A stretch of DNA of 6,205 nucleotides, taken from NCBI GenBank assembly GCA_902803125.1, contig CADCOZ010000128.1, forward strand, positions 1-6,205. The letters are read 5' to 3'. Of this stretch, positions 1 to 5,115 are shown piece by piece. The notes beneath the pieces were generated by a model. It did not search any database. It saw nothing but the letters and a program-made list of their open reading frames with translations, and was not told the origin of the DNA. Position numbers and translations under genes: made by a program. Source of the DNA: an uncultured Ruminococcus sp. (GTDB lineage Bacteria; Bacillota; Clostridia; Oscillospirales; Acutalibacteraceae). Within the stretch, counting starts at the first letter, position 1. Every line of letters begins with the position of its first letter.

Positions 1-876
1 ACGGTACTGTCAGTTGAACAGCTGAAGTTAGTGTATGGGGCGGGTACAACCCTTGAAAAAACGGCACTGTCGGATATCAGCTTTTCTCTGCACAGCGGAG
101 AGTTTCTCGGCATTATCGGTCACACGGGGTCGGGCAAATCTACGCTGGTACAGCTCATGAACGGACTGCTGAAGCCGACAGAAGGCACCGTCTTTCTGTA
201 TGGCAAAAACATCTGGCAGGAACCCAAGAAAATCCGTTCCGTGCGGTTCAAGGTGGGAATGGTGTTCCAGTATCCGGAGTATCAGCTGTTTGAAGAAACC
301 GTTTATAAGGATATCGCTTTTGGTCCCACGAATATGGGACTTTCCCAAGAAGAGATTGACCGAAAGGTACGGGAAGCGGCGGCTTTTGTCGGCTTGAAGG
401 AAGAACTGCTGGACAAATCGCCGTTTGATTTATCGGGCGGTGAAAAACGCCGTGCCGCTATTGCCGGTGTGATGGCGATGGATCCCGATGTGCTGGTGCT
501 GGATGAACCGGCGGCCGGTCTTGACCCGCTGGGCAGAGATGTCCTGCTGTCGGAAATCAAAGCCTATCATGCCGTGCGGAAAAATACCATTGTAATTGTA
601 TCTCACAGCATGGAGGATATCGCCAAAACCGCCGACCGTGTTCTGGTGATGCACCAAGGCCGCATGAAACAGCTTGATACCACAGAAGCCGTCTTTTCTC
701 ACGGGCAGGAACTGGAAAGCATGGGGCTGCGTGTGCCGCAGATTACCAAAATCATGCTGTTGCTGCGGGACAGGCATTTTTCGGTCAATACCAGTGTGCT
801 GACTGTTGAACAGGGCTTTCAGGAACTGCTCAGGCTGTTGGACGCAAAGCCAACGGACAGTAAGGGAGGAAGATGA
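1..876 (+). CDS. ecfA2: ECF transporter ATPase subunit EcfA2 (5' end outside window)
   Basis: This is one of the two cytoplasmic ATPases of an energy-coupling-factor importer, which powers uptake of vitamins or metal ions through EcfT and exchangeable S components. The frame is open from base 1, and the 291 visible residues contain a full ABC domain: Walker A GHTGSGKST at visible residues 40-48, Q-loop VFQYPEYQLF around 88-97, signature LSGGEKRR starting at 144, Walker B VLVLDEP at 164-170, D-loop AGLDP at 172-176 and H-loop His202. The GHTGSGKST and QYPEYQLFE wording is typical of EcfA2 rather than EcfA1. The GTG at 31 is not the true start: the ten codons before it (TVLSVEQLKL) continue the family's N-terminal strand, so only a few residues should be missing. 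The signature has Glu where Gln is more usual, which is tolerated in ABC proteins. EcfA1 probably lies just upstream; that is inference from the usual gene order. Confidence 0.93.
   Translation, partial: TVLSVEQLKLVYGAGTTLEKTALSDISFSLHSGEFLGIIGHTGSGKSTLVQLMNGLLKPTEGTVFLYGKNIWQEPKKIRSVRFKVGMVFQYPEYQLFEETVYKDIAFGPTNMGLSQEEIDRKVREAAAFVGLKEELLDKSPFDLSGGEKRRAAIAGVMAMDPDVLVLDEPAAGLDPLGRDVLLSEIKAYHAVRKNTIVIVSHSMEDIAKTADRVLVMHQGRMKQLDTTEAVFSHGQELESMGLRVPQITKIMLLLRDRHFSVNTSVLTVEQGFQELLRLLDAKPTDSKGGR
864..870 (+). promoter_or_regulatory. Ribosome binding site that decides the ecfT start
   Basis: GGGAGGA lies inside the end of ecfA2. Its GGAGG core (865-869) is 9 nt from the ATG at 879 but only 3 nt from the ATG at 873. 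The spacing therefore favours 879, even though 873 would give the familiar ATGA stop-start overlap. Confidence 0.7.
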
Positions 877-878
877 CA

Positions 879-1679
879 ATGGTAAGGGATATTACCCTTG
901 GACAGTATTGGCCCGGTCATTCGCTGATTCATCGCTTAGATGCACGAGCCAAAATCCTTCTGCTGCTGTCAATGATTGTATTTTTATTCGTGGCAGATAA
1001 TTTCTATTCCCTGTTGCTGATGACATGGGGAACACTTCTCACCGTTTTGCTGACAAGAATCCGTCTGTCGATGTACCTCAAAAGCATGAAGGTCATCTTG
1101 ATTGTGGTGCTTTTCACGGGACTTATCAACCTGTTTTACGGCAGCGGAGAGGTGCTGTGGGAATGGGCGTTTATTAAAATCACTTGGGGCGGTATCCAGA
1201 ATGCGGTGTTTGTGACCATCCGTATTGCCGCCTTGGTCATGGTCAGCTCTGTGCTGACGTTTACGACAACGCCCAGTGACCTGACAGATGCGATTGAACG
1301 CCTGCTGAAACCGCTGACACTGTTTCATGTGAAGGTGCATGAAATCGCCATGATGATGACGATTGCCCTGCGGTTCATTCCGGTACTGCTGGAAGAAACC
1401 GACAAAATCATGAATGCCCAGAAGGCCAGAGGAGCCGACATGGAAAGCGGCGGTTTAATCAAGAGAGTCAAGGCACTTTTGCCGGTGCTGATACCGCTGT
1501 TTGTATCCTCTTTTCGCCGTGCCAACGATTTAGCGATGGCGATGGAGTGCCGCTGTTATAACGGCGGCAAAGGACGCACCCGCATGAAAGAAATGCACTT
1601 TGCCCTGCGTGATTTATGGGCGGCTTTGTTTTTGCTGGTGCTGTTTGGTGCTGTTATTATCTGCAACATTTATTTGTAA
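879..1679 (+). CDS. ecfT: ECF transporter transmembrane coupling protein EcfT
   Basis: EcfT is the membrane scaffold that couples ATP hydrolysis by EcfA1/EcfA2 to tilting of the substrate-binding S component. The 266-residue product begins with the family's hallmark ITLGQYWPGHSLIHRLDAR. Hydrophobic segments lie near residues 24-39, 43-60, 71-87, 105-126 and 243-262. The cytoplasmic coupling region between them contains the first Ala-Arg-Gly motif (AQKARG, residues 180-185) and a second motif reading MECRCYNGG (222-230), followed by GRTRM. The start at 879 is chosen from ribosome binding site spacing and because family members usually begin close to the ITLGQY segment; an alternative start at 873 adds only two residues. 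The gene follows ecfA2 with translational coupling likely. Substrate cannot be inferred, because ECF modules of this type serve many S components encoded elsewhere. The central Arg225 of the second motif is retained, but its neighbours are Cys on both sides. Confidence 0.94.
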   Translation: MVRDITLGQYWPGHSLIHRLDARAKILLLLSMIVFLFVADNFYSLLLMTWGTLLTVLLTRIRLSMYLKSMKVILIVVLFTGLINLFYGSGEVLWEWAFIKITWGGIQNAVFVTIRIAALVMVSSVLTFTTTPSDLTDAIERLLKPLTLFHVKVHEIAMMMTIALRFIPVLLEETDKIMNAQKARGADMESGGLIKRVKALLPVLIPLFVSSFRRANDLAMAMECRCYNGGKGRTRMKEMHFALRDLWAALFLLVLFGAVIICNIYL

Positions 1680-1786
1680 AAGTTCACTGCGTTGTTTTCC
1701 GACCGGCCTGTACCATACGGCGGTGAGGCGGCTTTTGAGGAAACGGTTGGGCAGGTGTGCAGTTCTATGGTGCAAGGAGGGAACCG
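1680..1786 (+). other. ecfT-truA intergenic gap
   Basis: This is a 107-nt gap without a convincing gene, promoter or terminator. A weak TTTCC/GGAAA pairing (1696-1700 with 1739-1743) has a very long loop and no following T run. The absence of a terminator makes co-transcription of truA with the ECF genes likely. Confidence 0.5.
1774..1780 (+). promoter_or_regulatory. Ribosome binding site of truA
   Basis: A perfect AAGGAGG sits 6 nt before the ATG at 1787. It rules out the in-frame GTG at 1757, which lies upstream of this site and would add ten residues not expected in the family. Confidence 0.85.
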
Positions 1787-2542
1787 ATGGACAGGAACCT
1801 TTTGGTAACAATCATGTATGACGGAAGGAATTTTCATGGGTGGCAGGTGCAGAATAATGCTGCTTCGGTACAAGAGTCCTTCCAGAAGGCTTTGTATGAG
1901 GTGATCGGGGAGCGTCCCGACATTAAGGGGTGTTCCCGCACAGATGCCGGTGTTCATGCCAATCAATACTGTGTCAGCTTTCATACCCGTCATACGATTC
2001 CGACCGAACGTCTGCCGCTGGCACTGAACCGCTTTTTGCCGCCTGAAATTGCGGCGTATCGGGCGTGTGAAGTGCCGCCGGATTTTCATGCCCGCTATTC
2101 CTGCAAAGGCAAGGAATATGTGTATAAAATCAACAATGCGGCGGTACGCAATCCGTTTTTGGAAGGATACGCTTTGCACTATTGGCACTCTTTGGATGAA
2201 ACCATCATGAATAAGGCGGCACAGCATTTGTTAGGGTGTCATGACTTCACGTCTTTTTGTACGGTTGACCCGAAGCGTCCCAAGGGGGATTTTCACCGCA
2301 CGGTGAAGCATATGGCCGTGGAACGAAACGGCGATATGGTGACAATCACCATTGAAGCGGACGGCTTTTTATACAATATGGTCAGAATTATTGTGGGAAC
2401 ACTTTTAGAAGTGGCACAGGGCAAAACCCAACCGCAGGATATTCCCGTGATTTTAGCGGCTCTTGACCGCACCAAAGCAGGCCCTACAGCCCCGCCGCAG
2501 GGACTGTACCTGAACAGGGTTTTTTATGACGGGATTATTTAG
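1787..2542 (+). CDS. truA: tRNA pseudouridine(38-40) synthase TruA
   Basis: TruA converts uridines 38, 39 and 40 in the anticodon stem-loop of many tRNAs to pseudouridine in the cytoplasm. The 251-residue product has the usual family length and order of motifs: an N-terminal strand ending YDGRNFHGWQ (11-20), the catalytic block CSRTDAGVHA with nucleophile Asp53, the FHARYSCKGKEYVYKI segment (100-115) with the conserved active-site Tyr, a DFTSFC stretch, and C-terminal GFLYNMVRIIVGTL and PPQGLYL. No essential residue appears to be missing. The start is fixed by a perfect Shine-Dalgarno site 6 nt upstream. A position downstream of the ECF genes is the common arrangement in Bacillota, where truA rides on the ECF/ribosomal protein operon. 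In many of those genomes rplM and rpsI follow; here they do not. No clear terminator follows the TAG stop. Confidence 0.96.
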   Translation: MDRNLLVTIMYDGRNFHGWQVQNNAASVQESFQKALYEVIGERPDIKGCSRTDAGVHANQYCVSFHTRHTIPTERLPLALNRFLPPEIAAYRACEVPPDFHARYSCKGKEYVYKINNAAVRNPFLEGYALHYWHSLDETIMNKAAQHLLGCHDFTSFCTVDPKRPKGDFHRTVKHMAVERNGDMVTITIEADGFLYNMVRIIVGTLLEVAQGKTQPQDIPVILAALDRTKAGPTAPPQGLYLNRVFYDGII

Positions 2543-2682
2543 CCACGCTTTCATAGAAGGAATGCAGGCGGTTGACCGTTTCCGTTTAAGGAAATGCGGC
2601 AAGCGGGAAACCGAATGGAGTCAATGCGTTGTTGTGCGTAAAGAACTGACAAAGAAGGAATGACTTTTCGCACCATCAACAC
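2543..2682 (+). other. Spacer after truA, no clear gene
   Basis: This is 140 nt with no recognisable RNA gene or strong promoter. A small stem TTTCC/GGAAA (2579-2583 with 2590-2594, loop GTTTAA) lacks a T tract, so it is not a convincing terminator. A 33-codon open frame (2562-2663) exists, but its AAGGA motif touches the ATG with no spacer, so I do not call it as a gene. Confidence 0.45.
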
Positions 2683-2793
2683 AAAAGTTTTTCGCAAGCT
2701 TTTCAAAGGCTTGCGGGCGACACGAAGTTAGTCCCTTTAGGGAGTGCAGGGGCAAAGCCCCTGCTGGGAGGTTTGGAGGGCAACGCCCTCCAA
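2683..2793 (+). repeat. Cluster of four hairpins, probable dispersed intergenic repeat
   Basis: Four successive inverted repeats occupy about 100 nt. Stem 1 pairs CGCAAGC 2693-2699 with GCTTGCG 2709-2715. Stem 2 pairs TCCC 2732-2735 with GGGA 2740-2743. Stem 3 pairs GCAGGGGC 2746-2753 with GCCCCTGC 2757-2764 around an AAA loop. Stem 4 pairs TTGGAGGGC 2773-2781 with GCCCTCCAA 2785-2793 around AAC. Stems 3 and 4 are perfect. The style, with an A/T-rich lead-in (acaaaagttttt) followed by GGGGCAAAGCCCC and GGAGGGCAACGCCCTCC units, resembles hairpin repeats I recall between genes in clostridial and ruminococcal genomes; the copy number in this genome cannot be judged from one window. None of the stems is followed by a T run, so intrinsic termination is unlikely. 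The element ends only 12 nt before the ribosome binding site of the next gene. It could protect or process mRNA, or be a non-autonomous mobile remnant. Confidence 0.65.
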
Positions 2794-2804
2794 CATTCAG
2801 GGAG

Positions 2805-2811
2805 AAGGAGG
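2805..2811 (+). promoter_or_regulatory. Ribosome binding site of the DUF5711-like gene
   Basis: AAGGAGG lies 10 nt before the ATG at 2822, with a second purine-rich GAGG at 2815-2818. The longer in-frame reading from GTG 2744 would translate two hairpins of the repeat (QGQSPCWEVWRATPS), so 2822 is preferred. Confidence 0.75.
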
Positions 2812-2821
2812 AAAGAGGAAG

Positions 2822-4084
2822 ATGAAGTCAGGCAGAGGACGTTATCAGAATGATGAGAACAGGCAGAAGAAGAGAGCCGCACAAAGAAAATATATGAGCT
2901 ATGAAGATGTGCCGCTGGAGGACTATCGGGACGAGGAACCGATGCCGAATAACCTTACCAGACGTTTTCTGAAAATGTTCCTGATACTGTTTTTGGCGGT
3001 TGTGGCCGTGATGGCGGTGCTGAATCTGGAAAAGCTGACACCGGATAATATCGGGCATTGGGTTCAATATGACCTGCTGGGCAAAACGGACGGTGACGGC
3101 TATCCGACCAACTTTTCCGGTTCAACCGTCAGTAACGGCAATTTTGACCTTATCAGCGGCGTTCCGGCTTATTGCAGTGATACCACCATTACGGTTTTGA
3201 ACAAGAATGCGGGTATATATCAGGAAAATCAGCATTCCTATGCCAGTCCCATGCTCAGCGTGAATGCAGGATATGGCATTGTGTATAATATCGATGCCAC
3301 CGGCTATACCGTATTCAACCGGGACAATATCATATACAGCGGTGCGGTGAAGCAGAAAATATTAGCGGCAGATATTGCCGCTAATGGCATTTATGCGATT
3401 TTGACCAGAGGGGAGGACTATCTGTCCAAGCTGGTGGTATATCGCAGTGATAACTTGGAAAAGTTCAAATATTCCTTTGCGGATTACTACATGAATACGG
3501 TTTCCATCAGCAAGGACGGCACACGGGCGGTTTTATCCGGTGTTTCGGCTCGCAACGGCGGGTTGGTTTCGGTTATCTACATTCTCGATTTTTCACAGGA
3601 CAATTTCTTACAGCGGTATGAAATGGAGGACACCTTCATTTATGATGTCAAATTCTTAGATAACGGCAACGCTTATGCCATCGGCAGTGACAAGCTGTTT
3701 TTTATCAATATTCATGACGGCGTGAAGGATGATATCCCGTTTGGTTCCCGCTATCTGCGTACCTATGCGTTCCACCGCAGTCAAGGCATTGTGCTGGCTC
3801 TTTCGGCCAATCCGGACGGCCGTTCCTGCGATCTGCTTTCTTTTGATGCCAACGGCAAAAATGACTGCGAGATTGCCACGGAAGAAAAAGTGATTTCTCT
3901 GAGTATGCGGGATAATGACCGGGCGATACTCTCGGCGGATAAAATTACGGTGTATGACAAAAACGGCACCTTGCGGGGAACGGTCAAAACCGACAGTGAT
4001 GCCCGTAAGATTGTCTATTCAGATCGGGATACGTTCTATGTGCTGGGCAAAAGCCGCATTTCCAAGCTCTGGCTGGAAGGATAA
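2822..4084 (+). CDS. DUF5711-like single-pass membrane protein, function unknown
   Basis: This is a 420-residue protein of unknown function. Residues 1-47 are a very polar cytoplasmic tail rich in Lys, Arg, Gln and Asp/Glu. Residues about 48-68 form one transmembrane helix (FLKMFLILFLAVVAVMAVL), preceded by Arg-Arg, giving an N-in, C-out topology. The remaining ~350 residues are outside the membrane and mostly beta-strand, with recurrent blade-like units such as SISKDGTRAVLSG (228-240), KFLDNGNAYAIGSDKLFFI (277-295), SMRDNDRAILSADKITVYD (361-379) and VYSDRDTFYVLGKSRISKL (398-416). This suggests a WD40- or PQQ-like beta-propeller. The layout matches what I recall of DUF5711, a family known mainly from Clostridia; assignment is by memory of architecture, not a search. 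No catalytic motif, lipobox or sortase signal is visible. It stands between truA and the DUF177-rpmF unit without overlap with either. A role in cell-envelope sensing or scaffolding is possible but unproven. Confidence 0.85.
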   Translation: MKSGRGRYQNDENRQKKRAAQRKYMSYEDVPLEDYRDEEPMPNNLTRRFLKMFLILFLAVVAVMAVLNLEKLTPDNIGHWVQYDLLGKTDGDGYPTNFSGSTVSNGNFDLISGVPAYCSDTTITVLNKNAGIYQENQHSYASPMLSVNAGYGIVYNIDATGYTVFNRDNIIYSGAVKQKILAADIAANGIYAILTRGEDYLSKLVVYRSDNLEKFKYSFADYYMNTVSISKDGTRAVLSGVSARNGGLVSVIYILDFSQDNFLQRYEMEDTFIYDVKFLDNGNAYAIGSDKLFFINIHDGVKDDIPFGSRYLRTYAFHRSQGIVLALSANPDGRSCDLLSFDANGKNDCEIATEEKVISLSMRDNDRAILSADKITVYDKNGTLRGTVKTDSDARKIVYSDRDTFYVLGKSRISKLWLEG

Positions 4085-4120
4085 AGCCGTTGGTTGGCAC
4101 CGGTTTGGCGGCTATATTTT
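4085..4120 (+). terminator. Possible weak intrinsic terminator after the DUF5711-like gene
   Basis: AGCCG (4085-4089), starting right after the TAA stop, pairs with CGGCT (4109-4113) and is followed by ATATTTT. The stem is only 5 bp with a 19-nt loop, and the T run is interrupted, so this is a tentative call supported mainly by its position before a new promoter. Confidence 0.3.
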
Positions 4121-4137
4121 CGAAAGGCTTTTGAACA

Positions 4138-4162
4138 GAAAAAATCGAAAAAAATTGCAAGA
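4138..4162 (+). promoter_or_regulatory. A-tract UP-like element
   Basis: Two A runs (AAAAAA and AAAAAAA, separated by TCG) lie roughly at -65 to -41 relative to the expected transcription start. This is where the RNA polymerase alpha-subunit C-terminal domains bind UP elements at strong promoters. The position and composition are seen; the activity is inferred. Confidence 0.55.
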
Positions 4163-4167
4163 AAGTA

Positions 4168-4196
4168 TTGACAAACCGATACCGGCTTATTATAAT
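4168..4196 (+). promoter_or_regulatory. Consensus sigma-A promoter for DUF177-rpmF
   Basis: A perfect -35 hexamer TTGACA (4168-4173) and a perfect -10 hexamer TATAAT (4191-4196) are separated by exactly 17 bp. Transcription should start near 4202-4204, giving an untranslated leader of about 35 nt before the GTG at 4238. No operator-like palindrome overlaps the hexamers, which suits constitutive, growth-linked expression of a ribosomal protein gene. Confidence 0.92.
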
Positions 4197-4225
4197 TAAA
4201 TATGGTTTGTTGAAAATGCACTGTT

Positions 4226-4233
4226 GGGGTGAT
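4226..4233 (+). promoter_or_regulatory. Ribosome binding site that decides the DUF177 start
   Basis: GGGGTGAT matches the 3' extended form of the Shine-Dalgarno sequence (GGAGGTGAT) with one mismatch. Its GGGG lies 8 nt before the GTG at 4238. The alternative GTG at 4229 is inside this site and would have no site of its own. Confidence 0.65.
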
Positions 4234-4237
4234 AGCG

Positions 4238-4735
4238 GTGATTCTGGATTTGAAAAAGGTTTTTTTGGTCGAGAATACCGTTATGCAGTTTTGTGCAGAG
4301 GTAGATATGTCCGAAGCAGGAACGGATGTTACGTTTCGGGACAATACCGTGAAAGCCGCCGTTAAGGTGGAAAATCGTGCCGGTTTTGTAGAATTTACGG
4401 CTGATGTCGGTTTTGTCTGCTGCTTTGACTGTGACCGCTGTACCAAACCGGTCAGCAGAGATTTTCATTTTCAATTCCGTCATATTCTCGTACTGCGGCT
4501 TTCGGAAGAGAGCGGCGACGATTATATTGAAGCACCCGACTATAAGCTGGATACAGACACTCTGCTCAGAGATGATATTCTGCTGGCGCTTCCGTCAAAG
4601 CACCTGTGTAAAGAATCCTGTAAAGGCTTATGTCCCAAGTGCGGAAAGAACTTGAATGAGGGTTCGTGCGACTGTGTTTTGCAGGAGCCGGATCCAAGAC
4701 TGGCGGCTCTGAGAAAGCTGCTGGAAGAAGCATGA
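4238..4735 (+). CDS. yceD: DUF177/YceD family protein (23S rRNA accumulation)
   Basis: This is a 165-residue member of the DUF177 (YceD/YlbN) family. Family members in E. coli and plants are needed for normal 23S rRNA accumulation, and the gene is widely paired with rpmF, as here. Characteristic features are the N-terminal ILDLKKVF, the mid-protein cysteine cluster CCFDCDRC (61-68), the ALPSKHLC segment and a C-terminal cysteine-rich block (CKGLCPKCGKNLNEGSCDC, Cys 128, 132, 135, 144, 146), followed by DPRLAALRKLLEE. The cysteines suggest metal binding, probably zinc, although many DUF177 members outside this lineage lack some of them. The GTG start at 4238 is preferred because it gives the usual short N terminus and proper ribosome binding site spacing; GTG 4229 would add three residues. 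The gene is transcribed from the consensus promoter just upstream and is separated from rpmF by 24 nt, so the two form one operon. Confidence 0.93.
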   Translation: MILDLKKVFLVENTVMQFCAEVDMSEAGTDVTFRDNTVKAAVKVENRAGFVEFTADVGFVCCFDCDRCTKPVSRDFHFQFRHILVLRLSEESGDDYIEAPDYKLDTDTLLRDDILLALPSKHLCKESCKGLCPKCGKNLNEGSCDCVLQEPDPRLAALRKLLEEA

Positions 4736-4759
4736 AGATTATACAAGGAGGGCATTACC

Positions 4760-4945
4760 ATGGCAGTACCTAAGAGAAAAACTTCTAAAGCAAGAAGAGA
4801 TAAAAGACGTTCAGCGGTTTGGAAATTGGCGGCTCCCGCTCTTTCTAAATGTGCTAACTGCGGTGAACTGAAACTCGCTCACAGAGTATGCGGCAACTGC
4901 GGTATGTACAACGGCCGCACGGTTATTGCAGTTACTGAGGCTTAA
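4760..4945 (+). CDS. rpmF: 50S ribosomal protein L32
   Basis: This encodes bL32, a small protein of the large ribosomal subunit. The complete 61-residue product begins with the typical [17 protein letters not shown] basic tail and carries the zinc-ribbon pairs Cys31-x2-Cys34 and Cys44-x2-Cys47 (KCANCGE and [11 protein letters not shown]), so it is the zinc-binding form. AAGGAGG at 4745-4751 lies 8 nt before the ATG. Arginine is mostly AGA here (5 of 7 codons), unlike the CGG/CGC/AGG-containing neighbours, which fits high-expression codon choice. The gene lies directly after DUF177, the conserved pairing, and is closed by an intrinsic terminator. In many bacteria plsX or acpP fatty-acid genes follow rpmF; that linkage is absent here. 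Confidence 0.98.
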   Translation: MAVPKRKTSKARRDKRRSAVWKLAAPALSKCANCGELKLAHRVCGNCGMYNGRTVIAVTEA

Positions 4946-5010
4946 TTTTGTAAATACTTCACACGGAATATGTAGGCAGAAGTGTTTCGGCCTTCTATGA
5001 TGTCATACAA

Positions 5011-5042
5011 AGAGAGAAGGAGCGATCCTTCTCTTTTGTTTT
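5011..5042 (+). terminator. Strong intrinsic terminator after rpmF
   Basis: AGAGAAGGA (5013-5021) pairs perfectly with TCCTTCTCT (5026-5034) around the tetraloop GCGA, which is of the stable GNRA type. Three more pairs, one of them G-U, can extend the base. The stem runs into TTTTGTTTT. This ends the DUF177-rpmF unit about 65 nt after the rpmF stop. Confidence 0.92.
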
Positions 5043-5050
5043 ACGGAGTC

Positions 5051-5074
5051 ATCATGTTCTGCGGCATGATTTTT
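5051..5074 (+). terminator. Possible second terminator-like hairpin
   Basis: ATCATG (5051-5056) pairs with CATGAT (5065-5070) around an 8-nt loop and is followed by TTTT (5071-5074). The stem is A/T-rich and short, so alone it would terminate weakly. It could act as a backup to the main terminator. Confidence 0.3.
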
Positions 5075-5082
5075 GATTCTTT

Positions 5083-5105
5083 ACGCCGAAAAGCGGCGTT
5101 TTCGG
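5083..5105 (+). promoter_or_regulatory. Two mutually exclusive hairpins beside the der ribosome binding site
   Basis: Stem A pairs ACGCCG (5083-5088) with CGGCGT (5094-5099), leaving the ribosome binding site free and followed by TTT. Stem B pairs CCGAAAA (5086-5092) with TTTTCGG (5099-5105), which would cover the first two G of the GGAGG at 5104-5108. Both are perfect but share bases, so only one can form at a time. The pairing is seen directly; any regulatory use is inference. Confidence 0.4.
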
Positions 5106-5108
5106 AGG
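5104..5108 (+). promoter_or_regulatory. Ribosome binding site of der
   Basis: GGAGG, continuing as GGAGGTG, lies 7 nt before the ATG at 5116. No convincing promoter was found between the rpmF terminator and this site. Confidence 0.8.
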
Positions 5109-5115
5109 TGTGGTA

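Noticed and set aside
31..33. GTG as the start of ecfA2
   Set aside because: The ten codons before it are open and read as the family's N-terminal strand; no ribosome binding site precedes it. The gene is simply cut by the window edge.
430..879. Long reverse-strand open frame opposite ecfA2, and others opposite ecfT, truA and der
   Set aside because: They overlap strongly supported genes on the + strand, have no family features or ribosome binding sites, and are shadows of codon bias.
1757..1786. Longer truA from the GTG at 1757
   Set aside because: The perfect AAGGAGG at 1774-1780 lies inside this extension and points to the ATG at 1787.
2562..2663. 33-codon basic open frame after truA
   Set aside because: The AAGGA motif directly abuts the ATG with no spacer, there is no recognisable sequence, and a frame this short can occur by chance.
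2693..2793. CRISPR array or tRNA in the hairpin region
   Set aside because: There are no repeated units with regular spacers, and no tRNA cloverleaf or conserved T-loop sequence; the stems differ from one another.
4973..5001. Promoter-like pair TAGGCA and TATGAT with 17-bp spacing
   Set aside because: The -35 matches only 4 of 6 bases, and a transcript starting near 5008 would run straight into the rpmF terminator.
4996..5007. TATGA-TG-TCATA palindrome as an operator
   Set aside because: It is a short, A/T-rich inverted repeat with no associated convincing promoter; chance is likely.
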